A stretch of 64,000 nucleotides of DNA from Fibrobacter sp. UWB16 (GTDB lineage: Bacteria; Fibrobacterota; Fibrobacteria; Fibrobacterales; Fibrobacteraceae): positions 620,001 to 684,000 of the forward strand of contig NZ_OCMS01000001.1 in assembly GCF_900215325.1 (NCBI RefSeq), in the 5' to 3' direction. The notes under the pieces were generated by a model, which had not been told where the DNA came from, did no database searches, and was given only the letters and a program-made list of their open reading frames with translations. Made by a program: the position numbers and the translations under genes. How positions within the stretch are numbered: position 1 is the stretch's first letter; each line of letters opens with the position of its first letter. Of the stretch, positions 33,972 through 43,600 are shown piece by piece.

Positions 33972-33974
33972 CCA

Positions 33975-34298
33975 ATGTACAAAGGACTTACCGAAAAAGA
34001 AATTAAAATCGCCAAGCACTACGAGAATATGACGGAAGCAGAAGCTGATGCCGAACATGAATGGGCGAAGACTAATGGTCTATCTTTTTCCGGCCCGGGA
34101 GCGTTGTCCAAGGTCATAGCGGCAGCAAAGACCCGATCCGAGAACAAAGCCCGTATGGTGTCTATCCGCATGGACTGCGAGGACATCGAGGGCATCAAGG
34201 CCAAGGCTGCACGGATGGGGGTAAACTACCAGACGCTCATCAAAACGTTGGTCCACCGATACCTTAACGGCACTGTGACATTCTCTGAACTGTTTTAA
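33975..34298 (+). CDS. Ribbon-helix-helix (CopG-like) antitoxin
   Basis: A 107-residue protein. The last 45 residues (ARMVSIRMDCEDIEGIKAKAARMGVNYQTLIKTLVHRYLNG) form a CopG/BrnA-like ribbon-helix-helix; the first 60 are helical and acidic (NMTEAEADAEHEWAKTNG) and could wrap the toxin. It probably binds the palindrome at 33711-33729. GAGGAGG before the start is an ideal ribosome site inside the end of the toxin gene. Confidence 0.78.
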   Translation: MYKGLTEKEIKIAKHYENMTEAEADAEHEWAKTNGLSFSGPGALSKVIAAAKTRSENKARMVSIRMDCEDIEGIKAKAARMGVNYQTLIKTLVHRYLNGTVTFSELF

Positions 34299-34312
34299 CG
34301 TCCGATGAATTC

Positions 34313-34340
34313 AGCCCGCCTTATGGCGGGCTTTGTTTTT
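34313..34340 (+). terminator. Terminator of the second TA module
   Basis: AGCCCGCC and GGCGGGCT pair around TTAT, followed by TTGTTTTT. Confidence 0.88.
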
Positions 34341-34360
34341 CAACTGATTATAATGATAAA

Positions 34361-34403
34361 ACAGGAAAGAGCCGTAGCGTGCAATCGGTTGGTTGCAAAA
34401 TTT
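34361..34403 (+). repeat. 43-bp direct repeat, right copy
   Basis: ACAGGAAAGAGCCGTAGCGT, the hairpin TGCAATC/GGTTGCA, and AAATTT, 839 bp after the left copy. Two stem positions differ between copies, and each change keeps a pair through G-T wobble. Confidence 0.8.
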
Positions 34404-34436
34404 TACAATAAAAAGTTTTTAAATGATGTAAACCTT

Positions 34437-34789
34437 ATGAGATTTATAAAGTTATTCCCAAAATCCTTTTAATCACCTCACTAATCGCATCTCACTCATT
34501 TGCGATTTCTCTTAACACACCATTAATTCAAACAAATGTATTCAGGGAATCCATGGAAACAAATGTTGATACTTCTAAACCAGCACCAGACAAAGCCTGG
34601 AAAGCACTTGTAGGACCTATATCTTCCGTTATGGTACTTGGTGGAATTATGGCCTTACCTATAAACATAGCTCGTTATGCAGACAATGGAGAAGAAGGTC
34701 CTAAAAATAAAGAAAAAGAAGGAATTGTCATAAGTTCCGTAATGCTAGCTCTAGGAATCACCAGTCTTGTTTTTGCAATAACATTCTAG
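34437..34789 (+). pseudogene. Small exported membrane-protein gene, apparently frameshifted in its signal peptide
   Basis: An ATG at 34437 begins MRFIKLFPKSF and stops after 11 codons. One frame over, from about 34451, the sequence reads VIPKILLITSLIASHSFA, a typical signal-peptide core, and continues in frame into METNVDTSKPAPDK (ATG at 34553) and two hydrophobic segments (ALVGPISSVMVLGGIMALPI and IVISSVMLALGITSLVFAITF). A one-base change near the ATAAAG at 34446 would restore one 117-codon protein. Either the gene is broken, or a base is wrong, or the 78-residue form from 34553 is used. Function unknown. Confidence 0.6.
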
Positions 34790-34888
34790 AAGCATTTGCG
34801 TTAGGGATGGATCCGGGGAACGCCCTATTTTTGCCCTAATGAGCACTACAAAATTTTCTGACAGGAAATTTTTACTACATTTCGAGCC

Positions 34889-37429
34889 ATGAATCAAGAA
34901 ACACCCGATACTACTCTAGGTTTATCTAACGTCAATCACCTAGAACGACTTTATGACGGCTGGTTCCTCGATTACGCCAGCTATGTGATTTTGGACCGTG
35001 CGGTCCCGTACTTTGAAGATGGCCTGAAGCCTGTTCAGCGCCGTATTTTGCATTCCATGTTCGAAAACCACGACGGACGCTACCAGAAGGTGGCTACGAT
35101 CGTCGGTCGAACGATGGCCTACCACCCGCATGGTGACGCCTCCATTGGCGATGCACTTGTGGGCCTCGGCCAGAAGAATTTGCTTATCGACACCCAGGGT
35201 AACTGGGGCAACCCCTACACGGGCGACCGCGCTGCTGCTCCCCGTTATATCGAAGGCCGCCTCACGCCGTTCGCGGTCGATGTCGTGTTCAACCCCGAAA
35301 CGACGGAATGGATCCCGAGTTACGATGGCCGTAGCGAAGAACCGGTCACGCTCCCGGTCAAGTTCCCGCTGCTTTTGGCTCAGGGCGTCGACGGTATCGC
35401 CGTCGGTCTTTCGACTTCCATCCTCCCCCACAACTTCCGCGAGCTCTGCGAGGCTAGCATCGCCTGTTTGCGCGGCAAGAAATTTACGCTTTACCCGGAC
35501 TTTTTCACGGGCGGCATTATCGACGTGTCGGACTACAACGACGGTCAACGCGGGGGCAAGGTCAAGGTCCGCGCGAAGATTGAAAAGGTCGATAACAAGA
35601 CGCTCGCCATCCGCGAAATCCCGTACGGCACCACGACCGTGAGCTTGATTGAAAGCATTGTCAAGGCAAACGACAAGGGCAAAATCAAAATCAAGCACGT
35701 GGACGACAACACGAGCCAGGGCGTCGAAATTCTCGTGCACTTGCAGCCGGGGACGGACCCGCAGGTGGCCATCGATGCTCTCTACGCCTTTACGGACTGC
35801 GAAAAGTCGCTCTCTCCTTGCACGTGCGTCATTATCGACAAGCACCCGAAATTTGTCGGTGTTTCTGACATTTTGAAGCTCAACACGGAACACACCGTGA
35901 AGCTTTTGGAATGGGAACTCGCCAACGAGCTCAAGCACCTCGAAGACAAGTGGCACATGACCACGCTCGAAAAAATCTTTATCGAGAAGGAAGTCTACGA
36001 GGTCATCAAGAAAGCTAAGGACCGTGAACAAATTATCCGTCTCGTTCGCGAAGGCCTCACGCCGTACCTCAAGCGTCTGCACCGCCAGACCGTTACGGAC
36101 GAAGAAATCGGCAAGCTCATTGAAATTCCGATCCGCCGCATAAGCCATTACGACCGCGAAAAGGCCGACCAGCTTTTGCAGGAACTCGAAGAAAACATTG
36201 CAAAGTGCAAGTACAACCAAGAACACATTATCGATTACGCCGTAAACCACTTCAAGAACATCTTGAAGAAGTACGGCGAAGGCAAGGAACGCCGCACGCA
36301 GATTGCCGAATTCGGTAAGGTGAACGCCGTACACGTGGCTCTTGCAAACCAGAAGCTTTATGTGAACCGCAAGGAAGGCTTCGTGGGCACTGGCATGAAG
36401 AAGGAAGAATACCTCTTCGACGTGTCGGAATACGATGACTTGATCGTGTTCAAGGCCGACGGTAGCTTCAAGGTCGTGAAGGTCAGCGACAAGGACTTTG
36501 TCGGTAAGGACATCATTCTCGTTGAAAAGTTCAACAAGGACGACGAACGCCATATCTATAACGTCATCCACCAGGATGGCAAGGACGGCTACGCTTACAT
36601 CAAGCGCTTCAACGTCGGCGGCGTGACTCGCGACAAGGATTACTACATGGGCAAGAACAAGCCCGGTAGCAAGATTCTTTACATGTCGAGCAACATGAAC
36701 GGCGAAGCCGAAGTGGTCGAAGTCATCTTGAAGCCGCGTCCGCGCATCAAGCTGAACTTTGAAGTGGACTTCAGCGAAGTCGAAGTCAAGGGCCGTGGTG
36801 CCATTGGCAATATCGTTTCGAAATACCCGGTCAAGACGGTCAAGAGACTCCGCAAGGGCGTTTCGACGCTTGGCGCAAGAGTGCTTTACTTCGACGCTCC
36901 GAGCGGTATCGTCTCGACGCAGAAGAAGGGCGATTGCCTCGGTGAATTTGGCGAAAACGACAAGTTGCTCATCATCAAGCAAGATGGTAGCGCTCGCGTC
37001 CACACCATGGCAGACCCGATTCTCGTCGGTTCGAACATCAAGTATCTGCACAAGTACGACCCCGCACAGGTCTTTACGGTGCTCTACTTCGAAGGCTCGA
37101 ATTTCAACTACATGGTCAAGCGCTTCAACCTTGAAGGCTGCCCCATGACAACGGAATTCAGCATTGTTTCCGACCACAAGGACACGAAGTTCATCGAGCT
37201 ATTTGCTACAGACGACGCTCGTGAACTGATGGAATACCAGGTGGGTCGCGAAGTGCAAAAAGAAGAACTCGACTTGACGGAAGTAGCAGAAGTCAAGGGC
37301 TACAAGGCTCTCGGCAGCAAGTTCACCGCCAAGAAAATCAAGCGCGTGAGCCGCATTTCGCCGGCGGACCCGTTTAGCGACGGCAGCGGTGAAAGTGAAG
37401 GTTCTAGCGAAGATCCGAGCTTGTTCTAA
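34889..37429 (+). CDS. parC: DNA topoisomerase IV subunit A
   Basis: An 846-residue type IIA topoisomerase A subunit. The breakage-reunion domain has DRAVPYFEDGLKPVQRRILH, the quinolone-region YHPHGDASIGDAL and the catalytic Tyr120 in AAAPRYIEGRLT. The C-terminal half has beta-pinwheel blades (KKEEYLFDVSEYDDLIVFKADGS, GVSTLGARVLYF) without a clear GyrA box, which favours ParC over GyrA. A Ser/Glu tail (DGSGESEGSSEDPSLF) ends the protein. The partner parE is not in the window. TACATTTC lies 5 nt before the ATG. Confidence 0.9.
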   Translation: MNQETPDTTLGLSNVNHLERLYDGWFLDYASYVILDRAVPYFEDGLKPVQRRILHSMFENHDGRYQKVATIVGRTMAYHPHGDASIGDALVGLGQKNLLIDTQGNWGNPYTGDRAAAPRYIEGRLTPFAVDVVFNPETTEWIPSYDGRSEEPVTLPVKFPLLLAQGVDGIAVGLSTSILPHNFRELCEASIACLRGKKFTLYPDFFTGGIIDVSDYNDGQRGGKVKVRAKIEKVDNKTLAIREIPYGTTTVSLIESIVKANDKGKIKIKHVDDNTSQGVEILVHLQPGTDPQVAIDALYAFTDCEKSLSPCTCVIIDKHPKFVGVSDILKLNTEHTVKLLEWELANELKHLEDKWHMTTLEKIFIEKEVYEVIKKAKDREQIIRLVREGLTPYLKRLHRQTVTDEEIGKLIEIPIRRISHYDREKADQLLQELEENIAKCKYNQEHIIDYAVNHFKNILKKYGEGKERRTQIAEFGKVNAVHVALANQKLYVNRKEGFVGTGMKKEEYLFDVSEYDDLIVFKADGSFKVVKVSDKDFVGKDIILVEKFNKDDERHIYNVIHQDGKDGYAYIKRFNVGGVTRDKDYYMGKNKPGSKILYMSSNMNGEAEVVEVILKPRPRIKLNFEVDFSEVEVKGRGAIGNIVSKYPVKTVKRLRKGVSTLGARVLYFDAPSGIVSTQKKGDCLGEFGENDKLLIIKQDGSARVHTMADPILVGSNIKYLHKYDPAQVFTVLYFEGSNFNYMVKRFNLEGCPMTTEFSIVSDHKDTKFIELFATDDARELMEYQVGREVQKEELDLTEVAEVKGYKALGSKFTAKKIKRVSRISPADPFSDGSGESEGSSEDPSLF

Positions 37430-37796
37430 GAAAGAAAGCTCCGCTTTGATGTCATGCCCGCCGGAGCCTGTGCTGAGCGCAGTCGAAGTAAGCGGGCATC
37501 TCCTTTTTTAGGACGAGAAGGAGATTCCCTCCCCATACGCGGATCATGACTACTAAGCAGCATAGCTGCAAGTAGTCAAAGAGATTAAATCGGGAATGAC
37601 AATTCGAGGGGGCTCGCAATGACGAGTTTAATGAATTATGCACCGCGGAAGCGGGGCATTTCTTATCCAAGACGAGAATGGTGATCCCGTCCCGGAACAA
37701 GTCCGGGATGACAGGCCGGGGTGACAACGCAATAAAAGAATGTGTTTATGATGTCATGCCGCACTTGTTGCGGCATCGCCTTTTTTAATCGACGTT
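37430..37796. repeat. Cluster of palindromic dispersed repeats
   Basis: Between the convergent parC and ftsE genes, no gene is seen. At least four palindromes of the GGAGATnCCCG / CGGGnATGACA kind occur: 37443-37504 (inverted, with GCTGAGCGCAGTCGAAG in its loop), 37519-37602, 37679-37712 and 37751-37785. The last could serve as terminator for ftsE on the minus strand. Confidence 0.7.
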
Positions 37797-38486
37797 TTAA
37801 AGAATATCTCTGTTAAGCAATTCGCCGTGACTGAGTTCAAGGCGGCGGAACGGGCTGTTCAAATAAAAGTCCGGGTTATGCGTTGCCATCAAGATGGTCG
37901 TACCGCGGGCATTGATTTCCTTGAAAATGCAGAAGACTTCTTCAGCGTTTTTCGGGTCCAAGTTACCGGTCGGTTCGTCCGCCAAAAGCAAGTACGGGTT
38001 ATGCACCATCGCACGGGCAATCGCCACACGCTGCTGTTCACCGCCCGAGAGCGTGTAAGGCATCGCAAAGCGCTTTTGGCTAATGCCCACGAGCGCAAGC
38101 GCGTCAAAGACAGCCGCATTAATCTTGTTGCTCGGAGTCCCCACAATGCGGAGCGCAAGCGCCACATTCTCGAAAACATTGCGGTCCGGCAAAAGTTTAA
38201 AGTCCTGGAAAATTATCCCCATCTTGCGGCGGAGCGCCTGGATTCGATCGTCCGGAGTGTTCTTGCTATCGTACAAGACGTTGTCCGAGAATTTGACCAT
38301 CACCTGGCCGCCGCGTTCTTCGTCCGGACGCTCATCCATGTAGATGAGTTTCAGCACCGTCGACTTTCCGGCGCCAGAATGCCCCGTCAAGAAAACAAAC
38401 TCGCCCTTATTGATGCGGAAGGTGACGTTGTTCAACGCCTTCCAGTTGGCTTCGTAAGATTTCGTGACGTGGGTAAAATGGATCAT
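37797..38486 (-). CDS. ftsE: Cell-division ABC ATPase FtsE
   Basis: A 229-residue ABC ATPase. Walker A GHSGAGKST, the FtsE-like KLIYMDERPDEERGGQVMV and IFQDFKLLPDRNVFENVAL, signature LSGGEQQRVAIARA and Walker B LLLADEPTGNLDP. With FtsX it links cell-wall hydrolases to the division ring. FtsX is not adjacent here; the gene follows surA by 1 bp and probably shares its transcript. Confidence 0.93.
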   Translation of the reverse strand: MIHFTHVTKSYEANWKALNNVTFRINKGEFVFLTGHSGAGKSTVLKLIYMDERPDEERGGQVMVKFSDNVLYDSKNTPDDRIQALRRKMGIIFQDFKLLPDRNVFENVALALRIVGTPSNKINAAVFDALALVGISQKRFAMPYTLSGGEQQRVAIARAMVHNPYLLLADEPTGNLDPKNAEEVFCIFKEINARGTTILMATHNPDFYLNSPFRRLELSHGELLNRDIL

Positions 38487-38487
38487 A

Positions 38488-39771
38488 TTATTCCGTCATT
38501 CTGATTTCGACGAGAACTTCCTTGCGCCACTTCTGGATGAGCTTCTGGAGCTTTTCATTTTCCAAGTGAGTGGCAGCCATCATTTCAATTTTGCCGTAAT
38601 CCTCTTCGAGCGTGAGTTCGCGCACCTGGCGAGAATCATCGAGACGGAACAAGTGGTAAGCGCCATCAATAATGACCGGTTCAGAAATTTCACCGACGTT
38701 CAAGTTCGCCACCGGATCCACATAAGCGGGTTCCATTTCGTTACGCTGGAACCAGCCAAGCAAACCGCCCTGGAAGTTGCTGGACTTGTCTTCACTGTAC
38801 TTCTTTGCAGCCTTGGCAAATTCATCCTTCGTCTTAATATTCTTGCGGAGGGAATCAGCGAGAGCCACCACAGCAGCAGAATCCTTTGCGGTCGGAATCG
38901 TGCGCAAGAGAATTTGTGCAGAGCGAACGCCATCTTCCTTACGGCCAAGCACGCGGGCAATGTGCCAGCCCAAGTCTGTCTGGACCGGAGTCGATGCGTA
39001 ATGACCGTTCTTCAAATTTTCAATTGCTTTTTCAAAAGCCGGATCCAGCAAGCCACGCTTAAAGTAGCCGAGATCGCCACCCTTTGCAGCAGAGCTGTCC
39101 TGCGAATGGCGCTGAGCCAAAAGTTCAAATTTGATACCGAGGTTGAGGCTATCAATCAAAGATTCAGCAACATGCTTCACAGAATCCACAATCATGGAAT
39201 CGGGCTTGACCGGAATCTGGATATGGCTAAGCAAAACGCAGTTGAACTGGCGCGGGAGAGAATCCTTGTAATCCTTGTAGAACAAGTCCACTTCTTTCTT
39301 TGTCGGGTGGATCGAGCCCACGTGGAGCTGACGCACACGGGAAATTTCCATGTGGCTACGGATTTGCTTACCGAGCTGTTCACGGTACTGGATCATCGAG
39401 AGACCGAGCTGAGCACGGATTGCCTTTTCGAGCGTTGCCATGTCAATCTTCTGACTTGCAGCAATCGACTGGAGGTGAGAGGTCACACGCTGATCTACTT
39501 CGGATTCCGTAATCACAATCGAATCGCGGTCAATGCGGCTGAGCAAAACCTTTTCTTCAATCATGCGGTCCAGCACAGCGTCTTTTTGCTGCTGTTCCGT
39601 CATATTAGCCGCTTCGGGCGTTTCCTGGAACCTGTAAAGGTTGTTCATGAACTCCGAGCGCATAATCGGCTTGCCATCGACAACAGCCGCAATGCCTTCC
39701 ATCAACACAGGTTCGGCGAAACAGGCTGTACACAGGGCAAATACTAAAGAGGCAATTCGATTATTAATCAT
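38488..39771 (-). CDS. surA: Periplasmic peptidyl-prolyl isomerase, SurA-like
   Basis: A 427-residue exported chaperone for outer-membrane proteins. A signal peptide (LVFALCTACFA) leads into the SurA N-domain (MEGIAAVVDGKPIMRSEFMNNL), followed by two parvulin domains: QFNCVLLSHIQIP...GGDLGYFKRGLLDPAFEKAI and RSAQILLRTIP...GGLLGWFQRNEMEPAY. The start overlaps the stop of the upstream lipoprotein gene (TAATG). SurA next to a lipidated SurA-like protein suggests a two-protein outer-membrane assembly unit. Confidence 0.9.
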   Translation of the reverse strand: MINNRIASLVFALCTACFAEPVLMEGIAAVVDGKPIMRSEFMNNLYRFQETPEAANMTEQQQKDAVLDRMIEEKVLLSRIDRDSIVITESEVDQRVTSHLQSIAASQKIDMATLEKAIRAQLGLSMIQYREQLGKQIRSHMEISRVRQLHVGSIHPTKKEVDLFYKDYKDSLPRQFNCVLLSHIQIPVKPDSMIVDSVKHVAESLIDSLNLGIKFELLAQRHSQDSSAAKGGDLGYFKRGLLDPAFEKAIENLKNGHYASTPVQTDLGWHIARVLGRKEDGVRSAQILLRTIPTAKDSAAVVALADSLRKNIKTKDEFAKAAKKYSEDKSSNFQGGLLGWFQRNEMEPAYVDPVANLNVGEISEPVIIDGAYHLFRLDDSRQVRELTLEEDYGKIEMMAATHLENEKLQKLIQKWRKEVLVEIRMTE

Positions 39772-40574
39772 TATTTTTCCTTTTCACTAAGAACGTTCAT
39801 CTTCGTAATTATAGGGATTCCGGTTTTCCATTCATCCTTGAGTCGCTTCACAACCGTATTCTGGTGTTCCACCCAGGCATGCATAGAAACATCGTCAATC
39901 ACTTCGTCAAGCGGACGCGCATCAGCAGAATCAAGCTTACTTGTCACGACAGCAATCTTTGCAGCGCCATCGCAAACCTTCATCGGGGTAATACGGCCGA
40001 CAACTGCACGGCGAATCGACGGAATCATGCACGGATCCGGAGTTTCATCGACACCATCAAATTCCCTCATGCGCTTCACCAAACGATGGTTAGGCGGGAT
40101 GGATTCGAACTTGGTGTTCTTGAATTCCTTGTAATAAATAACAGCGGACTTCCAGTCGGCAAAGGACATAATCGCCCCCGATACCGTTGTCTTTCCGTTC
40201 AAGTAAAGATCCTGATTCTTGTGGTAGAAGTCAATTTTTTCGACATCGCTCACAATCATCGTATCGAGGTAAGACTGCATGAAATAATCGGCGACAATCT
40301 TGCGCTTCGTGCGTTCAATCATGCGGATAAGCGCAGAATCTTTCAGCGCACCGGCCTTCACAGCCTGCTGATACACAAGTTCTTCATCAATCCAGCGTTG
40401 CAAAAAGAGGATGCGTTCACGATCGCCCCAGGAATCCCAATCAGGAGCGTACGTGTAAACCTCTGATTGGTGCAACTTGGAATCGCCCACGGTGACAATC
40501 ACCGGGTCTTTCGTTTTACAAGCTGCAAGCATTACCAAACTGAATGCAAGCAATATACGGATAACGGATTTCAT
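39771..40574 (-). CDS. Lipoprotein with SurA/PrsA-like N-terminal domain
   Basis: A 267-residue lipoprotein (LVMLAAC, Cys19). Residues 25-120 (VIVTVGDSKLHQSEVYTY, RILFLQRWIDEELVYQQAVKAG, RTKRKIVADYFMQSYLD) resemble the chaperone part of SurA/PrsA. A parvulin core is not obvious in the rest, so it may act only as a chaperone. The start at 40574 is chosen from the lipobox and from TAAATTTG 5 nt upstream; 17 upstream codons are dropped. First gene of the lipoprotein-surA-ftsE operon. Confidence 0.8.
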   Translation of the reverse strand: MKSVIRILLAFSLVMLAACKTKDPVIVTVGDSKLHQSEVYTYAPDWDSWGDRERILFLQRWIDEELVYQQAVKAGALKDSALIRMIERTKRKIVADYFMQSYLDTMIVSDVEKIDFYHKNQDLYLNGKTTVSGAIMSFADWKSAVIYYKEFKNTKFESIPPNHRLVKRMREFDGVDETPDPCMIPSIRRAVVGRITPMKVCDGAAKIAVVTSKLDSADARPLDEVIDDVSMHAWVEHQNTVVKRLKDEWKTGIPIITKMNVLSEKEK

Positions 40575-40579
40575 TGCGA

Positions 40580-40587
40580 CAAATTTA
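40580..40587 (-). promoter_or_regulatory. TAnnTTTG promoter element, leaderless start
   Basis: TAAATTTG on the minus strand ends 5 nt before the ATG at 40574. Confidence 0.6.
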
Positions 40588-40611
40588 GAAAATTCAGGGC
40601 CGCGAGAGTAA

Positions 40612-43600
40612 TTAAAGTCTCCCAAAACGACCTTTCAACCTTGCTAAAGCGTCTTCTTCCACGATATCTTCGGCGTCACCCCCCTTGCGCTTGTACTTGA
40701 GGATTTCAAAATCTTCAAGCATTGCCTTCGCCTGCAAGTAAAGTTCGGCAAATTCCGGGTCATCCGTTGGCGTGCGGTCGATTTTTCCGAGAAGTTCACG
40801 GGCATTTTTCAGTTCGTGGTCCTTGAGGTAACGCGCCTTGAGGTACGGGCGGAAATACTCGCGGAGGGTACTGGCAGAAAGTTCCGTGTTTTCACGGGAT
40901 GAGGTTTCACGAGAAGCGGATTCACGAGATGCGCCAAACGGGAGTTCTATGTTGAAAACTTCAGTAAGAACACACAGACGTTCAAATAAAGTAAGTTCTT
41001 TTTGGTACGCCGTATGGATCGCAATTATGGTTTTATTTTTTACGGTTGACTTACCGCACCCATTGCGCATTTCCACGCTGAAATCTTTAAGCAAATTCCA
41101 GTTCTTTACAAAAGCTTCGGCACTGATAAGGCCCGATTCGTATGTAGCGCGCACGAGCGAGAGACGGATTTCTTCATCTTCGCTGCGGGTATTGGCAGCA
41201 AGGCTCTTGAAGTCGCGAATCTTTTTGCCACGCGAGAATTCAAGCCCCGTAAAGCGTACACAGCGAGTCGCATCAAGGTTATCAGCAGCAAGCGATTTTG
41301 CGACCCAAATCTTGAGAGCCGTTTCAAAGTTATCCGCAAAGACACCGCCCATTTCAAGCAAGTTCAAGCGGTCGGCAATGAGCTGTTTTTTCTCTTCGGA
41401 GAGTGAAGTCTTTTGCGATGCGGGATACACCGCAGTCTCGGGATGCGCTGCGGATTCAAGATGCAGTGCTTTTTCGAGATGCGCGCCTTCCACACGCTTG
41501 CGGAAAGCTTGCCAAAAACGGGATTCATCCGACACCATCAACGCCGATTGCCCAAGACGCCAGCCAAAGCGCATCCCTTCAAGCGGAAAGTCAATGCCAA
41601 ACGTCACCAACGCCGGGCGCACCGCAAGGAACATGCGGTAAGAGCCCCATTCTGGAGAAATTTCGAGTTTATAAGGTTCCGGGAAGCCCGGCTTCGAGAC
41701 GACCAAATGCAGACGCAAATGGTTTTCTTTGTCAGGGTTCACCGTCGGAACGTCAATACTAGCGCCGTTTGCACCCGAGCGGATTTCCTTTGTATTCGAA
41801 AGCACTTCGTAAAGAAGCAGAAGCGGAGCCTTATGCGGGAAGTTTTCCAGCGCCGCATAGAACTCGTCATCGATTGCAGTACGCTTGGCTTCGAGCGATT
41901 TCTTAACGCTCTTCGGCATTTCGCGAATCACAGATTCAATCATCCATTCGCGCCACTGCTGGATGCTCATGGCAAACTTCGCCGGCGAAATTTCCGTCAA
42001 AAGGTCGTATGGCAAATTGAGCGTAATGCCATCGCAATCGCGAGTGGCGTCAAAGACCATTTCACCTGTGACAACGCGCTCGCCAATGCGGAAATGCTCG
42101 ATGGAACCGCCTAAAGTTGGAGCTGGAGCCGCATCCTTAGACTTGACTGGATTCTTCACCCTTTCAGGGTTCAGAATGACATCGCCAGCATTCGTCATCC
42201 TGAGCGCAGCGAAGGATCCAGTGCGGAACCCGTCAGCATCACTTGTCCAGGTTGTTCCACTCGTGCCGCCATCCAACTGATCCAGCCAATACTTTTCATC
42301 GAATTTCAAGAACTGGTCGGTGTGCTCGCGGATGTAATCTTTAAGCGTCTTGATAGAATTGACTTTACCCGCAATTCGCGTGTAGTATTCCACAAGTGCA
42401 TCTTCGCTCGGAGCAAGCCCGAACTGTCGTTTGCGCGCTTCGAGAGCATGCAGATTTTCAACGACACGGTCGTTGTGCTGCATGAAATCGAAAGGCCTTG
42501 CCACCTCGCCCATCACTACCGCTTCGCGCCAGAAAATCTGGGCGCAGTCTTCGGGATTCACGCGAGCGTAATCCACACGATGGCCACGGCTAATCACAAG
42601 CCCTCTAAAGCTCACTTCTTCGACCGCTTCTACAAAGCCGCGTTCCTTGTTCCACGTCGGTTCAAACCAACGACGCGTGCAGAACGGTTCTGCCACTTGC
42701 AAAATCCATTCCGGCTTGATTTCGGCAGCTTTCGTGAGGAACGTGCGACTCGTTTCGCGCACTTCGGCACTGAAAAGCCATTCCACGCTCTTGGCGTACA
42801 AATCGCTACCCGGGAACACATGCGTTTCGCGACCGCTCACCAAGCGGTAGCAGCCGTTTTCAATATCACGGTGCGCAATTCCGCCCAAGAATCCAGAAAG
42901 GAGCGCAATGTGCAAATTGTCGCGATGGAACGAATCGAACGGACAAACTTTATTTTCAAACTTCACTTCGAGAATGCGGCTGAACTGTTCGTACAAATCC
43001 ACCCATTCACGCAAGCGCAAAAAATGCAAACTGTTTTTATCACAGAACTTGCGGAGTTTGTTCCAAGTTTTGCCGTCCCAGTCCGTGCAGAAAGCATTCC
43101 ACATCGAAACGTAAACGAGGAAATCGCTCTTATGACCGCAGAATTTGCGATGCAGCTGACGGATGCGGGTGCGTTCAGGTTCGTCATTCGGCACCACACG
43201 CGGATCCTGGATGCTAAGAGCCGAGCACACGATAAGTGCAGGCTGCAAAACGCCCAAATCGCGAGCTCGCAAAAGCACCGCCGAAAGCGACACGTCCATC
43301 GGGAGGCGCGTCATATCGCGGCCAAGCTTGGTCACATGACCGCTAGAATTGTCAGCCGTGAGTGCGCCAAGTTCAAACAACGTCTTGTAAGCGCCACGGA
43401 ATGCCGAATGCGGAGGCGACTGCAAGAACGGAAAGTTTTCGAGCTCCAGCCCGAGACTGCGCAACTGCAAAACGACATTTGCCAAATTGCTACGGCGAAT
43501 TTCAGGCTCCGTGAATTCATCGCGCTTTTCAAAATTCTCGGGAGAGTAAAGGCGAATGCACACGCCGGGCTTCACGCGCCCCGCGCGTCCAGTGCGCTGC

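Noticed and set aside
33522-34403. TA unit as an integron gene cassette with attC sites
   Set aside because: The 43-bp repeats lack the RYYYAAC/GTTRRRY core boxes in the right layout and no integrase is visible.
34940-37177. 745-codon open frame antisense to parC
   Set aside because: Shadow of a GC-rich third-position gene; composition Val/Asp/His-heavy without domains.
34889-37429. GyrA instead of ParC
   Set aside because: No clear GyrA box in the C-terminal pinwheel and overall motifs nearer to Bacteroidota ParC; not fully excluded.
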